Shown here: positions 41,059 to 51,936 of the stretch, one piece after another | Layout of the letters: every line of letters begins with the position of its first letter | Position numbering within the stretch: the stretch's first letter is position 1 | Translations under genes and position numbers: made by a program | NCBI RefSeq assembly: GCF_900162665.1 | Contig: NZ_LT727812.1 | Span: 282,246 to 343,482, forward strand | Length of the DNA stretch: 61,237 bases | Direction of reading: 5' to 3' | Origin: Oceanobacillus sojae | Lineage (GTDB): Bacteria; Bacillota; Bacilli; Bacillales; Amphibacillaceae | Notes under the pieces: model-generated | What the model saw: only the letters and a program-made list of their open reading frames with translations | Told to the model about the DNA's origin: nothing | The model's database searches: none

Positions 41059-42141
41059 TTATTGATTTGCCGGAATATAGAGCAGCTGTCCTTCATTCAC
41101 TTCATAATCTGCATCTAACTGATTATGCTTAATTAATTGCAATGGACTGATTGCAAACCGTTCGGCTATGGTATCAATCGTATCATTCTCCTGAACAATA
41201 CACAGCCGCATTCTCACATAATGATTTTGATCTGCCTCCCTGAAAATTTCAGACAATATGGATTCATTTTCTGTTCGTTCTTCTTTTTCCTCCGGCTCCT
41301 TGCTTTCCGTTATCTCTTCATCTCTGGGTGTATCTTGATAAATTGTATCCTCTATATAATCGATTATTTCAGACTCGTCTGTTGTATCCCAGCCTGACTC
41401 TTCTTCTGTTTCTTCTGTCGACACAATATCCTCAACCATTTCTAATTCTTCTTCCAGCTGTTCTTCTTCTTCAGAAACCTCTGCCTCCGATAGAGACTGA
41501 AAATATTCAGACAAAGGCTGAGATTTTATTTTCCATCTATCCGGATCATCCTCTGTCTGTTCTTCCGATACTGTTTGTTCTTCTGACGTAGTTTGCTCAT
41601 TACGTGTTAACTTTTCTTCGGGATGCTCAATTTCAAAAGAAAACGTGTCCCCAACCTGCTCTTGTTCCTCTTCTTCCAGATTCTCCTCAGCTGGACGATA
41701 GACTTCATCCTGTAAAATGCCGTTAATTTCAACTACAGCGGCTATTTTCAGGCTATCTGGTCCTAGTAAATCATAATCAAAGGTTTCAATCTGCACAGTT
41801 ACATCCTCTAAATTTTTCACCCGATGAGGCGGCACAGATATATCTACAGGGAATTTATGTGTAAATAGATATAGACCGTTAACCTCCCGGATGCTCTCTA
41901 CATAACGCTTTGCCTGAATCTGGTCAAAGTCAAGCACTTCTCCCTCTTCTTCATCAACATTTACTTTTTGGTATTCCCCTTGAAGCTCAATAGCACCGCG
42001 AATAGAAATATAGTTATCTAATGACTCGATTGTTATTTCTGGTTCAATGGAAATACCCCTGATTTCCTCTACTTCCTGTCCTTTTTCAAAAAACAGTGAT
42101 TCTTCCAGTTCAAAAATAAATGAATTAGAATCTACTGACAA
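41059..42141 (-). CDS. spoVID: Spore coat assembly protein SpoVID
   Basis: 360-residue coat morphogen that drives spore encasement. The N-terminal domain (about 1-160) is beta-rich (FELEESLFFEKGQEVEEI); a long acidic low-complexity middle (about 165-300, almost all Glu, Asp, Ser, Thr) follows; the C-terminal LysM domain (about 314-357) contains DTIDTIAERFAISPLQLIKHN. SpoVID recruits SafA, encoded 25 kb away in this window. ATG at 42141 after GAGGAGGAATACATTT. A sigma-E promoter lies upstream. Confidence 0.92.
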   Translation of the reverse strand: MSVDSNSFIFELEESLFFEKGQEVEEIRGISIEPEITIESLDNYISIRGAIELQGEYQKVNVDEEEGEVLDFDQIQAKRYVESIREVNGLYLFTHKFPVDISVPPHRVKNLEDVTVQIETFDYDLLGPDSLKIAAVVEINGILQDEVYRPAEENLEEEEQEQVGDTFSFEIEHPEEKLTRNEQTTSEEQTVSEEQTEDDPDRWKIKSQPLSEYFQSLSEAEVSEEEEQLEEELEMVEDIVSTEETEEESGWDTTDESEIIDYIEDTIYQDTPRDEEITESKEPEEKEERTENESILSEIFREADQNHYVRMRLCIVQENDTIDTIAERFAISPLQLIKHNQLDADYEVNEGQLLYIPANQ

Positions 42142-42190
42142 ATGTATTCCTCCTCTCGCAAACAGTCCAGATGCGGATCATTCGTTATCA

Positions 42191-42219
42191 ATTATATGAT
42201 TTGGGACAGCAGAATATGC
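42191..42219 (-). promoter_or_regulatory. Sigma-E promoter of spoVID
   Basis: GCATATT (42219-42213), a 14-nt spacer and CATATAAT (42198-42191) on the - strand. Both boxes and the spacing fit the mother-cell sigma-E consensus (KMATATT-14-CATACAHT) with one mismatch in the -10. Confidence 0.7.
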
Positions 42220-42250
42220 TAAGGAGGAGAAATGACTCACAGTAAATATT

Positions 42251-42296
42251 AAAAAAAGAGAAATCCAAATTCGAATAGAATTTAAATTTCTCTTTT
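42251..42296 (-). terminator. Terminator of the hem operon
   Basis: AAAAGAGAAAT...ATTTCTCTTTT on the - strand followed by TTT, 40 bp after the hemL stop. Confidence 0.8.
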
Positions 42297-42335
42297 CATT
42301 AAAGCTTTATAAAATATAGTTAAATTATATTTTCA

Positions 42336-43622
42336 TTACTGTTCAATCTTCGCAAAGGCTGTGTCAATTGCTTCAATTGTCTTTTCAATATCCTCGTCTG
42401 AATGGGCAGTAGATAAGAATAAACCCTCAAATTGAGATGGAGGCAGGAATACGCCTTCTTCAATCATAGTACGGTAATATTGCGCAAAATAGTCTAAATT
42501 AGAAGACTGAGCCGTTTCAAAATCAACAACTTCCTGGTCAGTAAAGAATACACCAACCATTGAGCCTGCGCGGTTAATTTGAAGCGGGATATTATATTTA
42601 TCTGCAGCAAGACGGAAGCCTTCTGCAAGCCGGTCGACTTTCTTATTAATTTCTTCATAAGAAGCTTCTGTTAAAGCAGTTAAAGACTCATAGCCTGCTG
42701 TCATTGCTAACGGGTTACCGGATAATGTTCCAGCCTGATAAATCGGGCCGGTCGGCGCAATCTGTTCAACAATTTCACGTTTTCCGCCGTAAGCACCTAC
42801 AGGAAGACCCCCGCCGATTACTTTACCAAGACAGGTTAAATCCGGTGTTACATCAAAATGGCCCTGTGCACTGTAATAGCCGACACGAAATCCTGTCATT
42901 ACTTCATCAAAGATAAGTAATGAGCCATTTTCTTCCGTAATTTCACGTACACCTTTTAAGAAACCTTCTTGTGGAGGAACAACGCCCATATTCCCGCAGA
43001 CCGGCTCCATAATCACTGCTGCAATTTTATCGCCATAATGTTCAAAAGCCAGCTTTAAGCTATCCATATCATTATATGGTACTGTAATCGTGCTCTTTGC
43101 AATATTCGCAGGAACTCCGGGACTGTCCGGAAGACCAAGTGTTGCGACACCGGAACCAGCTTTAATCAGCAAGGAATCTCCATGACCATGATAGCTTCCT
43201 TCAAATTTAATAATTATGTCTCTGCCGGTATAACCGCGGGCCAGACGAATCGCGCTCATTGTTGCTTCTGTTCCAGAGTTTACCATTCGAACCATTTCAA
43301 TGGAAGGAACACGATCAATTACGAGCTTTGCCAGCTTATTTTCCAGCAATGAAGGAGCACCAAAGCTTGTCCCTTTTTCGACAACTTCTTTTAAGCTGCT
43401 TGTAACACGCTCATCCGCATGTCCTAAAATTAGCGGCCCCCAGCTTAATACATAATCAATATACGTATTACCATCGATGTCGGTAATTTTTGAGCCTTTT
43501 CCTTTTTCCATAAAAATCGGATCCAATCCGACAGATTTAAATGCGCGTACTGGAGAATTTACTCCGCCGGGCATTAAATCGACGGCTTCTTTATAAGCAT
43601 CTACTGATTTTGTATTTTCCAT
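42336..43622 (-). CDS. hemL: Glutamate-1-semialdehyde 2,1-aminomutase
   Basis: PLP enzyme converting glutamate-1-semialdehyde to 5-aminolevulinate. 428 residues; the PLP lysine is K267 in [13 protein letters not shown]. Also visible are [17 protein letters not shown] and [11 protein letters not shown]. Last gene of the heme cluster, 13 bp after hemB. ATG after AAAGGAGGAAGAGC. Confidence 0.97.
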   Translation of the reverse strand: MENTKSVDAYKEAVDLMPGGVNSPVRAFKSVGLDPIFMEKGKGSKITDIDGNTYIDYVLSWGPLILGHADERVTSSLKEVVEKGTSFGAPSLLENKLAKLVIDRVPSIEMVRMVNSGTEATMSAIRLARGYTGRDIIIKFEGSYHGHGDSLLIKAGSGVATLGLPDSPGVPANIAKSTITVPYNDMDSLKLAFEHYGDKIAAVIMEPVCGNMGVVPPQEGFLKGVREITEENGSLLIFDEVMTGFRVGYYSAQGHFDVTPDLTCLGKVIGGGLPVGAYGGKREIVEQIAPTGPIYQAGTLSGNPLAMTAGYESLTALTEASYEEINKKVDRLAEGFRLAADKYNIPLQINRAGSMVGVFFTDQEVVDFETAQSSNLDYFAQYYRTMIEEGVFLPPSQFEGLFLSTAHSDEDIEKTIEAIDTAFAKIEQ

Positions 43623-43634
43623 GCTCTTCCTCCT

Positions 43635-44618
43635 TTATTTCTCTTCCTGCAACCATTTTGCCACATCTTTTGCAAAATAGGTAATAATTAAATCCGCGCC
43701 TGCACGTTTCATAGAAAGCAATGTTTCTGTAACCAGTTTTTTCTCATCAATCCAGCCATTTAAAGCGGCCGCCTTAATCATGGCGTATTCTCCGCTCACA
43801 TTATATGCAACGACAGGAACATCAAAATTATCTCTTACCTCACGCATAATATCCATATAAGACAGGCTTGGTTTTACAATTAAGAAATCGGCGCCTTCTT
43901 TGATATCCGATTTTGCTTCACGGATTGCTTCCAGACGGTTTGCCGGGTTCATCTGATATGTCTTCCGGTCCCCAAACTGCGGTGTGCTGTCTGCGGCATC
44001 ACGAAACGGGCCATAATAAGCAGATGCGTATTTCACTGCATAGGACATAATTGGAATATGGTGAAAGCCTGCTTCATCCAGAGCATGGCGGATTACTGTC
44101 ACAAAACCGTCCATCATGTTGGAAGGTGCAATAATATCAGCCCCTGCTTTCGCTTGAGAAACAGCTGTTTTAGCTAACAGTTCCAGAGAAGCGTCGTTGG
44201 CTACGTCTCCATTTTCAATCACACCGCAATGTCCATGTGATGTGTACTCACATAAGCAGGTATCCGCAACTACAAGCATTTCCGGATAAGCTTGCTTCAC
44301 TATTCTTGTTGCTTCCTGGATAATTCCATGATCATGAAAAGCCTCTGATCCAATTTCATCCTTTTCTTCTACTACACCAAACAAAATCAATGAACGAATT
44401 CCTAATTGATAAGCTTCCTCTACTTCTTCCAATAAATGATCAAAAGACAGCTGGTACACCCCGGGCATGGAAGGCACCTCATGTCGGATGTTCTCCCCTT
44501 CAATAACAAAAATCGGATATATAAAATCTGTTGCTCTTAAATGTGTTTCTTGAACGAGTGCACGCATCGAAACGGATGAACGCAAACGTCTGTGTCTGTC
44601 AAATGTGAATTCACTCAT
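43635..44618 (-). CDS. hemB: Delta-aminolevulinic acid dehydratase (porphobilinogen synthase)
   Basis: Condenses two 5-aminolevulinate molecules to porphobilinogen. 327 residues. The zinc-site cysteines are in [14 protein letters not shown], and the two active-site lysines in [14 protein letters not shown] and [11 protein letters not shown]. The start is ATG 44618, 9 nt after AAAGGA, overlapping the hemD end by 8 bp; the longer frame from 44636 starts before that site. Confidence 0.97.
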   Translation of the reverse strand: MSEFTFDRHRRLRSSVSMRALVQETHLRATDFIYPIFVIEGENIRHEVPSMPGVYQLSFDHLLEEVEEAYQLGIRSLILFGVVEEKDEIGSEAFHDHGIIQEATRIVKQAYPEMLVVADTCLCEYTSHGHCGVIENGDVANDASLELLAKTAVSQAKAGADIIAPSNMMDGFVTVIRHALDEAGFHHIPIMSYAVKYASAYYGPFRDAADSTPQFGDRKTYQMNPANRLEAIREAKSDIKEGADFLIVKPSLSYMDIMREVRDNFDVPVVAYNVSGEYAMIKAAALNGWIDEKKLVTETLLSMKRAGADLIITYFAKDVAKWLQEEK

Positions 44619-45378
44619 GATTGATCTTCCTTTCATTTACTATCTTTGCAATTAAGTCTAACATAGCATCTGTAGTATATGGAGTTGACGTATACACATC
44701 AGGAACGCCTAGTTGTTTTGCCTTTTCTTCTGTTGTTCTGCCAATGCAAATATACGTTGCTGTATTTGGAATATACTCTGCTAATTGAACAAACGCTTCT
44801 ACGGTTGATGGGCTCGTAAATGTTATATAGCTGACTGTTGGAAGCTCCTGATTCAGCTTCCGTTTCGATTCCATACAGTATGTTGTCTCATAAACTTCCA
44901 GTGTTTCATAAGCAATCTGCTCTTCCTCTAATTTTTCCGGGAGTGTCGGCCGGGATAAATTACCCCGGATCAATAACACCGGCTTAACTGAGGTATAGAA
45001 TGCAATAAACTCCTCTGCCATCGCCAGCGCATCAAATGTTGCCGGAATAAAAGAAGCTTCATAGCCATACGTATGCAACGCCTCTTCTGTTTTCTTTCCG
45101 ACAATCCCTATCTTCACTTCTTCCGGAAGTTTTATATTTTGTTTACGGAGCAATTGAAAAAAAGCCTCCACACCGTTTGCGCTTGTTATAAATACCCAGC
45201 TAAAGCTGGAAAGCCGCTTCAGTATGGAAATATCCCCAAGGTTCTTCAAAAACTTTATTTCAATCATTGGAGTGATAACAGGGCTTCCGCCTAACTTTAT
45301 GACTTTTTTCGCCATTTCAGCAGCTTTCGTCTCTTCCCTCGTAATTAATATGCGCTCCCCACGAAGCGGCTTCTCCAT
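44611..45378 (-). CDS. hemD: Uroporphyrinogen-III synthase
   Basis: Closes hydroxymethylbilane to uroporphyrinogen III. 255 residues of a poorly conserved two-domain family; ILITREE at the start and the [17 protein letters not shown] segment fit. The position between hemC and hemB supports the call. Start ATG 45378, 2 nt after the hemC stop; overlaps hemB by 8 bp. Confidence 0.92.
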   Translation of the reverse strand: MEKPLRGERILITREETKAAEMAKKVIKLGGSPVITPMIEIKFLKNLGDISILKRLSSFSWVFITSANGVEAFFQLLRKQNIKLPEEVKIGIVGKKTEEALHTYGYEASFIPATFDALAMAEEFIAFYTSVKPVLLIRGNLSRPTLPEKLEEEQIAYETLEVYETTYCMESKRKLNQELPTVSYITFTSPSTVEAFVQLAEYIPNTATYICIGRTTEEKAKQLGVPDVYTSTPYTTDAMLDLIAKIVNERKINHE

Positions 45379-45380
45379 GA

Positions 45381-46307
45381 TTATTCCATCTCCTCTTTAA
45401 CCCGTTCCACAATTTCTTTGGCTCCCTGTTTAATTAATAACTCTGCTGCCTGCTTACCGACCTGGACAGAATCATTTCCGCGGACAACTTCTTTCAGGAC
45501 TGTCTTTCCATCCGGTGTACCTACTAAAGCAGTTAATACAATTTCTTCACCATCTAAATAAGCATATCCGCCAATTGGTACTTGACAGCCGCCTTCTAAT
45601 AAATGCAAGAAAGTACGTTCCGCTAATACTGTCTTTGCTGTATATTCATCATGAATTTTTTGGACAATTTCTTGTAATTCCAAATCATCTGCACGGCTTT
45701 CAATTGCCAGCGCCCCCTGCCCTACAGCAGGTACACATATTTCCGGATCTAAGTATTCTGTAATCAGATTCTCACTTAAACCGACACGCTTTAAACCGGA
45801 TACAGCCAAAATAATTGCGTCATAGTCCTCTTCATTTAATTTACGAATACGCGTTTCCACATTTCCGCGGATCCACTTGATCTCTAGATCTGGTCTGGCT
45901 GCAAGAATTTGTGCGCCTCTGCGTAAACTGCTTGTCCCGACGATGGAGCCTTCTTTAAGATCTGCTAATTTCACATTATCTTTTGCAATATAAGCGTCAC
46001 GATGATCTTCTCTGACAGGAATAGAAGAAATTTCTAAACCCTCTGGAAGAGCAGAAGGCATATCCTTCATGCTATGGACAGCAAAATCAATCTCTTTGTC
46101 AAACATTGCCTTTTCAATTTCTTTCACGAAAAGACCTTTTCCGCCAACCTTTGATAATGTAACATCCAGGATTTGATCTCCCTTTGTAACAATTTTTTTA
46201 ATCTCGAATTCATTTTCTACGCCGGCTTTTTTCAGCTGATCAATAACCCATTTCGTTTGTGTAATTGCTAAATTACTTTTTCTGGAACCTACAATAATTT
46301 TTCGCAC
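45381..46307 (-). CDS. hemC: Hydroxymethylbilane synthase (porphobilinogen deaminase)
   Basis: Polymerises four porphobilinogens. 308 residues; the dipyrromethane cofactor is attached to the Cys of [12 protein letters not shown], and the start [16 protein letters not shown] is typical. The start is GTG 46307, 8 nt after GAGGAGG; the open frame extends further upstream but passes through the intergenic hairpin. hemX, normally between hemA and hemC, is missing. Confidence 0.96.
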   Translation of the reverse strand: MRKIIVGSRKSNLAITQTKWVIDQLKKAGVENEFEIKKIVTKGDQILDVTLSKVGGKGLFVKEIEKAMFDKEIDFAVHSMKDMPSALPEGLEISSIPVREDHRDAYIAKDNVKLADLKEGSIVGTSSLRRGAQILAARPDLEIKWIRGNVETRIRKLNEEDYDAIILAVSGLKRVGLSENLITEYLDPEICVPAVGQGALAIESRADDLELQEIVQKIHDEYTAKTVLAERTFLHLLEGGCQVPIGGYAYLDGEEIVLTALVGTPDGKTVLKEVVRGNDSVQVGKQAAELLIKQGAKEIVERVKEEME

Positions 46308-46351
46308 GATGTTTTCCTCCTCGATTCTTTGCAGTCTCGCAATTCTTCTAC

Positions 46352-46393
46352 AATAAAAAGCAACCAGAAAGTGATGAAATGACCTTCTGGTTG
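46352..46393 (-). terminator. Terminator-like hairpin between hemA and hemC
   Basis: Perfect 9-bp stem CAACCAGAA/TTCTGGTTG with a 15-nt loop followed by CTTTTTATTG on the - strand. It could reduce transcription of hemCDBL relative to hemA. Confidence 0.7.
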
Positions 46394-46425
46394 GATGTGA
46401 ATGATTGTAGGCAGTTTCTGCCCAA

Positions 46426-47799
46426 TTAAGCAGTAGGCACCCGTTCAACTACTGGAAAAGAGGCAATATCCTCTTGAGTAAATTTGGTTAGTGTATCATT
46501 TTTTTTCACTTGTTTCTCAAGTTCCTCTTTTACTTCATTCTCTATTCCAAAAATATCAACAAATAAATGTAAGGCCTCATTAGCCTGTTCTGTACCAGCC
46601 AGCTCTTTTGCTTGTGTAATCGGCTCTTTCAGCAGCTGATTAATAATACTTTTTGTATGCTTATTAAGCACTTTCTTCTCACGCTCGGTTAAGCTTGGAA
46701 TTTTTCGTTCAATACTTTTCATTGTCTCAGACTGGATAGATAATGCTTTTTGTCTAAGTGCAGATATTACTGGTATAACACCAAGTGTTTTCATCCATTC
46801 TTTAAATTGAACTATTTCTTCTTCAAGAGATAATTCGATTTGCTCCGCCGCTGCTTTCCTGGACTCCAGATGATCATCTACTATATCCTGCAGGTGATCG
46901 ATGTCATATAAAGCAACATCTTCCATCCCGGCAACCTCCGGATCAATATCCCTTGGAACAGCAATATCAACTAAAAATAATGGATTATCCCGGCGTTTCT
47001 GTTGTACTTTTTCAATATCTGCTTTTGATAAAACGACAGACTCTGATCCGGTAGAACTGATTAATATATCAGCAGATTCCAGAACAGAGGATAGTTCATC
47101 CATTACTGCTGCATTGCCCTGAAATTTTTCTGCCATCAGCAGCGCTTTTTCCTTCGTCCGGTTAATGACAGTGATTTCTTTTACACCGGCACCCTGAATA
47201 TTTTTCGCTGCTAACTCACCCATTTTTCCTGCTCCCAGAATAGCAACATGCTTTTCACTCAAGTCTCCGAATTTATCCTTTGCTAATTCAACAGCAGCAT
47301 AACTGATCGATACAGCATGTTCTCCAATACCGGTCTCTTTATGCATTCGTTTACCGAATGTGATGGCTTGTTTGAACAACTCATTAAAAATAGTACCTGT
47401 TGTATTTGCCAGCTGTCCTTTTGAAAAGGCCAGTTTCAGCTGGCCCAGAATCTGGGTTTCTCCAAGAACCATGGAATCAAGACCGGTCGTCACCCGGAAC
47501 AGATGCTCAATCGCTCCATCATCCTCTGTAATATGCAGATAGGTTGAGAATGTTTCTTTTTCCTCTCCGAACCAGTCTGCTAAAAATTGCTTAATATAAT
47601 ATCTTCCAGTATGAAGCTGATCTACAACTGCATACACTTCCGTCCGATTACATGTTGAAACAATTACATCTTCAAGAATACTTTTCTGATCCTTTAATGC
47701 AATCATTGCTTCTGTTAATTTTTCTTCATTAAACGTGAACTTTTCCCTAATTTCTACAGGGGTTGTTTTGTAATTAAAACCAACCTTTAAAATATGCAC
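46426..47799 (-). CDS. hemA: Glutamyl-tRNA reductase
   Basis: First enzyme of the C5 heme pathway, reducing Glu-tRNA to glutamate-1-semialdehyde. 457 residues; the catalytic cysteine is in [12 protein letters not shown] (about residue 50), and the NADPH-binding [13 protein letters not shown] is in the middle. GTG start at 47799 after GGGGGTAGTACT. A PerR-type box overlaps the likely -10 region. Confidence 0.96.
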   Translation of the reverse strand: MHILKVGFNYKTTPVEIREKFTFNEEKLTEAMIALKDQKSILEDVIVSTCNRTEVYAVVDQLHTGRYYIKQFLADWFGEEKETFSTYLHITEDDGAIEHLFRVTTGLDSMVLGETQILGQLKLAFSKGQLANTTGTIFNELFKQAITFGKRMHKETGIGEHAVSISYAAVELAKDKFGDLSEKHVAILGAGKMGELAAKNIQGAGVKEITVINRTKEKALLMAEKFQGNAAVMDELSSVLESADILISSTGSESVVLSKADIEKVQQKRRDNPLFLVDIAVPRDIDPEVAGMEDVALYDIDHLQDIVDDHLESRKAAAEQIELSLEEEIVQFKEWMKTLGVIPVISALRQKALSIQSETMKSIERKIPSLTEREKKVLNKHTKSIINQLLKEPITQAKELAGTEQANEALHLFVDIFGIENEVKEELEKQVKKNDTLTKFTQEDIASFPVVERVPTA

Positions 47800-47850
47800 A
47801 GTACTACCCCCACTATGATAAAATGATTCATACTTTTTACTATTATTATC

Positions 47851-47865
47851 TAATAATCATTATAA
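47851..47865 (-). promoter_or_regulatory. PerR-like box in the hemA promoter
   Basis: TTATAATGATTATTA on the - strand matches the PerR consensus TTATAATNATTATAA at all but one defined position, and includes TATAAT as a likely -10. B. subtilis hemA is a known PerR target, which supports the reading. Confidence 0.72.
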
Positions 47866-48268
47866 CATGTAATGAAATGCTTTTCGTGCTAAAATGTGAA
47901 CAGAATCTGAAACAATTTTTTATGTATGTAAGTTAATGATATGTACGATAACACGATTCATTCCAAATAAAAAAACGTCCGTTACAACAACTCATTCCGA
48001 CTGTAATGTAACATAACTGACCTTTTATAGCAAGGGACACGCTTTATTTACGGGCTGGTTAATTAGAATTTTTATAGAGTACAGCTAAGCAAGTAAGAAA
48101 ATCACTTGGGCTTTAAAACAATGGTGTTCTTGCCAAGGAGATGTCTGTTCCAGGAAGCGCAGTGTATCTCCGGGGCCCTAAGATTACTCATCCCATGAAA
48201 CCCGTTGGAGCGGCTATCTTCAGCATTTTTTATATTTTCTTATTCTTGGACAAAGGAGGAACTTCTTA
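47866..48268. other. Intergenic region with unexplained structure
   Basis: 403 bp between the hemA promoter and the membrane-protein gene. The part 48100-48240 is GC-richer and has candidate pairings: CTTGG/CCAAG around 48110-48145, and GGAGAT/ATCTCC around 48139-48174. It ends with GTTGGAGCGG, like the right flank of module R in the large repeat. I see no protein frame. Could be a degenerate repeat or an RNA. Confidence 0.4.
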
Positions 48269-48748
48269 ATGAAAAAAAAGCATTCACTGCTTGCATATTT
48301 ATGTATTGGAGTTGGTATTTTTCTTCTGCTCCGTGAACTTCGGATTCCGTTTTTTGTAGACTTTTATTCATGGCAATCCTTATTAATCGTAATTGGTCTT
48401 GGTGTTATTATTCACAGTTATACAACCAGAACATATCAGAATTTATTTATAGGTACATTATTATTCGGGGTCGGAATTCATCTGCATGGAATAAAGCATT
48501 ATTCTTTTTGGGTAGATGATTGGTCTGTTTATTTAATTATTATTGGACTTGCCTTCATCATCCGTTATACGAAAACGAAAAAAGGTTTTTTTGCAGGTGT
48601 TTTCTTTATCCTGGCAGGTTTGCTGTTTCTTTTTGCTGAACAGCTTTCCATTTACACAAGCTGGCTCGAACCCATTATTTTATTATTAGAGCGTTTTTGG
48701 CCGGTTCTGCTTATACTTTTAGGTATTATTATGCTGAAACGTAAATAA
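48269..48748 (+). CDS. LiaF/LiaI-like transmembrane-domain protein
   Basis: 159 residues, almost fully hydrophobic, with three or four internally similar modules (IGVGIFLLLRELRIPF, VIGLGVIIHSY, LLFGVGIHLHG, ILAGLLFLFAEQ, ILLGIIML), the pattern of the LiaI-LiaF-like transmembrane domain (DUF5668-like). No partner kinase or C-terminal LiaF domain is present. ATG after AAAGGAGGAACTTCTTA. Function unknown. Confidence 0.7.
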   Translation: MKKKHSLLAYLCIGVGIFLLLRELRIPFFVDFYSWQSLLIVIGLGVIIHSYTTRTYQNLFIGTLLFGVGIHLHGIKHYSFWVDDWSVYLIIIGLAFIIRYTKTKKGFFAGVFFILAGLLFLFAEQLSIYTSWLEPIILLLERFWPVLLILLGIIMLKRK

Positions 48749-48794
48749 AGGATACGGCCAGAAGCTTTTGCTTCTGATAACCGTATCCTTTATT
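48747..48794. terminator. Bidirectional terminator between membrane-protein gene and engB
   Basis: AAAGGATACGG...CCGTATCCTTT with an inner AGAAGC/GCTTCT stem and flanking A and T runs. Confidence 0.9.
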
Positions 48795-48803
48795 TTTACC
48801 CAT

Positions 48804-49385
48804 TCACATAAAAGATCTGATGGCATTCCAAACGTCTTCTTTGCCTTCTGAGGTTTCTGCTGAAAACGGAATAAAAATATCTTCCGGATCCATTTCAAGA
48901 ACTTTTTTGGAACGTTTAATATGCTTATATCGTTTTGTTTTTGGAATTTTATCCAGCTTTGTTCCAATTACGATAACAGGGAGCTCGAAATATTTCAGAT
49001 AATCATACATCTGAATATCATCTTCTGTCGGCTCGTGGCGCAAGTCTGTAATAAGAATAACAGCCTGGAGTGTTTCTCTGTTTTTAAAATATTCTTCCAT
49101 CATGCCGCCCCATTTTGCGCGTTCCTTCTTGGATACCTGCGCATACCCATAGCCCGGAACATCTACAAAATAAATGGACTCATTAATCAGATAGAAATTT
49201 AAAGTTTGTGTTTTACCAGGTTTGGAAGAAGTCCTTGCTAAATTTTTTCGGTTAATTAGCCGGTTAATTAAAGAAGACTTCCCAACATTAGATCGCCCTG
49301 CAAGTGCAAATTCCGGATACCGGGCTTCAGGGTATTGCTTTTCACTGACAGCACTGATAACGATCTCTGCTTGATTAACCTTCAT
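48804..49385 (-). CDS. engB: Ribosome biogenesis GTPase EngB (YsxC)
   Basis: GTPase needed for 50S assembly. 193 residues: G1 [15 protein letters not shown]3 DVPGYGYA, G4 TKLDK. The ATG is 1 nt after the lon stop, with AAGGAGGAAG in the end of lon as ribosome-binding site, so it is coupled to lon as in B. subtilis. Confidence 0.97.
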   Translation of the reverse strand: MKVNQAEIVISAVSEKQYPEARYPEFALAGRSNVGKSSLINRLINRKNLARTSSKPGKTQTLNFYLINESIYFVDVPGYGYAQVSKKERAKWGGMMEEYFKNRETLQAVILITDLRHEPTEDDIQMYDYLKYFELPVIVIGTKLDKIPKTKRYKHIKRSKKVLEMDPEDIFIPFSAETSEGKEDVWNAIRSFM

Positions 49386-49386
49386 A

Positions 49387-51711
49387 TTATTCTTCCTCCT
49401 TCACCAATGCAATTTCTAATACTTCATCTAAGTGCTTTACTGGTATAAACTCCAGTCCTTCACGGACACTTTCGGGAATATTTTCTATATCCTTTTCATT
49501 ATCCTCGGGTAAAATAATCGTTCTAAGCCCGGCTCTATGCGCACTTAATGCTTTTTCTTTTAACCCTCCAATAGGCAAGACCCGCCCCCGAAGTGTAATT
49601 TCCCCAGTCATTCCTACCTCTCTTCGGATAGCACGTCCAGTCAGCGAGGATACAAGTGCTGTTGCAATCGTAATCCCTGCGGAAGGCCCGTCTTTCGGTG
49701 TCGCTCCGGCAGGAACATGGATATGAATATCATATTTTTCATAGAAATCCGAATCAATGTTCAACTGTTCTGCACGGGACCTTACATAGCTGAAAGCAGC
49801 CTGAGCTGATTCCTGCATGACGCCTCCAAGTTTACCTGTAAGTTTCAGGTTTCCTTTTCCCGGGTAATGTGTCACTTCAATCGATAAAATATCTCCGCCG
49901 GCTGTTGTATAAGCAAGACCCGTTGCAGCACCGATTTGATTTTCTTCTTCAATCAATCCATATCGATACACTGGCTTACCTAAATATTCTTCAACAATAC
50001 GATCGGTCACAATAATTCGATCCTTACTTTCGTCAGAGACGAGTTCTTTTGCTGCTTTACGGCATAGCGTCGCAAGCTGTCTTTCCAGACCGCGGACACC
50101 GGCTTCTCTGGTATATCTGCGGATTAATTTCATGATAGCAGACTCACGAATTTGAATTTTACTCTTTGTCAGTCCGTTTTCTTTAATTTGTTTCGGCAGT
50201 AGATGGCGTTTTGCGATATGCAGCTTTTCAACCTCTGTATAGCCTGGAATAGATATTAATTCCATCCGGTCCAGCAACGGTTCTGGAATACTGTTTATAT
50301 TATTCGCTGTCGCAATAAACAACACATTGGATAAGTCATAGGTTTCCTCAATATAGTGATCGCTGAAGTTATGATTTTGCTCCGGGTCCAAAACCTCCAG
50401 CATTGCCGAAGAAGGATCTCCCCGAAAATCATTGGACATTTTCTCGATTTCATCTAATAAAAACACCGGGTTGACTGTTCCTGCCCGTCGCATCCCCTGC
50501 AAAATTCTTCCGGGCATTGCTCCAATATAAGTCCGGCGATGGCCGCGTATTTCCGCTTCATCCCGAACTCCACCTAAAGAAATGCGAACAAAATTCCGGT
50601 CAATGGCATTAGCGATTGATTTTGCTAAGGATGTTTTCCCGACTCCGGGCGGTCCAACTAAACAAAGAATAGGCCCTTTTATTGTATTAGTAAGCTTTTG
50701 AACCGCCAGATATTCTAAAATTCGTTCCTTCACTTTTTCTAAGCCATAGTGGTCTGCATTTAGTACTTTTTCGGCCTTTTTCATTTGAATATTATCTTTT
50801 GTTTTCGTTTGCCATGGAAGAGCAACAAGCCATTCAATATAATTTCGAATCACAGAGCTTTCCGCGGATGACTGTGGTACCCTTTCATACCGGCCGAGCT
50901 CTTTCAATGCAACACTGGTAATGTTTTCAGGCATATCAGATTGCTCAATTTTTGTGCGGAGCTGCTCCAAATCACCGGATTTACCATCACGGTCTCCAAG
51001 TTCTTTCTGGATAACCTTTAATTGTTCTCTTAAATAGTATTCTTTCTGGGTCTTTTCCATCGATGTTTTAATCTTCTGTCCGATTCTCTTCTCAATGGAT
51101 AAAATTTTTCTTTCATCTGCAATAATATCTAAGAGTTTATGTATTCTCTCCATCACATCAAAAGCTTCTAATATCTCCTGCTTGTCATTCAGCTTCAGAG
51201 AAAGATGTGAAGTAATCATATCTGCTAAACGGCCGGGATTATCAATATCGCCGACAGTTTCAAATGTTTCTTCTGTTAATTTACGGGAAACTTTTATGTA
51301 TTGCTGGAATTGCTCAAGTAAAGTACGCATCAAAGCTTCTGATTCAAACGCATTTCCTACAATATCTTCCTTTTCCTCTACCTCTACGATAAAGTTTTCT
51401 TCTTCCTCCAGGTAACGAACAATTTCTGCCCGATAAAATCCTTCCACAAGCACCCTCTGTGTTCCATTTGGAAGCTTCGTAATTTGTTTAATCTTTGCAA
51501 CAGTTCCAACATTGTATATATCTGCAGAATGAGGATCATCTGAATTCATTTTCTTTTGTGAAGCTAAAAATATGTACTGATCAGCCAACATTGCCTGTTC
51601 TAAAGAAGCAATAGACTTATCTCTGCCAACATCAAGGTGCAATACCATTGATGGAAATACGATTAACCCTCGTAAAGGCAGCAGCGGCATCTTCAAATAG
51701 TTTGCTGTCAT
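49387..51711 (-). CDS. lon: ATP-dependent protease Lon
   Basis: Hexameric AAA+ serine protease, 774 residues: N-terminal LON substrate domain ([19 protein letters not shown]), central ATPase with GPPGVGKTS and FLLDEIEK, and C-terminal protease with the catalytic Ser in GPSAGITIA and the downstream Lys in [10 protein letters not shown]. Equivalent to lonA; the forespore-type lonB found between clpX and lonA in B. subtilis is absent. ATG after GGGGGTGAATGT. Confidence 0.97.
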   Translation of the reverse strand: MTANYLKMPLLPLRGLIVFPSMVLHLDVGRDKSIASLEQAMLADQYIFLASQKKMNSDDPHSADIYNVGTVAKIKQITKLPNGTQRVLVEGFYRAEIVRYLEEEENFIVEVEEKEDIVGNAFESEALMRTLLEQFQQYIKVSRKLTEETFETVGDIDNPGRLADMITSHLSLKLNDKQEILEAFDVMERIHKLLDIIADERKILSIEKRIGQKIKTSMEKTQKEYYLREQLKVIQKELGDRDGKSGDLEQLRTKIEQSDMPENITSVALKELGRYERVPQSSAESSVIRNYIEWLVALPWQTKTKDNIQMKKAEKVLNADHYGLEKVKERILEYLAVQKLTNTIKGPILCLVGPPGVGKTSLAKSIANAIDRNFVRISLGGVRDEAEIRGHRRTYIGAMPGRILQGMRRAGTVNPVFLLDEIEKMSNDFRGDPSSAMLEVLDPEQNHNFSDHYIEETYDLSNVLFIATANNINSIPEPLLDRMELISIPGYTEVEKLHIAKRHLLPKQIKENGLTKSKIQIRESAIMKLIRRYTREAGVRGLERQLATLCRKAAKELVSDESKDRIIVTDRIVEEYLGKPVYRYGLIEEENQIGAATGLAYTTAGGDILSIEVTHYPGKGNLKLTGKLGGVMQESAQAAFSYVRSRAEQLNIDSDFYEKYDIHIHVPAGATPKDGPSAGITIATALVSSLTGRAIRREVGMTGEITLRGRVLPIGGLKEKALSAHRAGLRTIILPEDNEKDIENIPESVREGLEFIPVKHLDEVLEIALVKEEE

Positions 51712-51789
51712 ACATTCACCCCCTATGTTCTTTTATTTTTCTTTGTAAGGCTCTTTCTCAGTGTAAAAAAAAATTACCTAAATGTAAAC

Positions 51790-51819
51790 ACTGTTATACT
51801 TTCTTTTAGTATAAACAGT
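51790..51819. promoter_or_regulatory. Palindrome upstream of lon
   Basis: ACTGTT-ATACT at 51790-51800 against AGTATAAACAGT at 51808-51819 makes an inverted repeat with one bulge, about 80 bp before the lon start. A possible operator or an RNA hairpin; it does not resemble CtsR or CIRCE sites. Confidence 0.4.
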
Positions 51820-51887
51820 TATACAAGTATCTATGATTATTACATTAATTTAAGTATAAGAAAAGCTTTTTACTATAAGAAAGAGTA

Positions 51888-51919
51888 AAAATGCAGATTC
51901 TGCTTAGAATCTGCATTTT
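51888..51919 (-). terminator. Terminator of clpX
   Basis: Perfect stem AAAATGCAGATTC/GAATCTGCATTTT with a 6-nt loop; a short T run follows on the - strand. Confidence 0.85.
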
Positions 51920-51936
51920 CATTCACTCATTTATGC

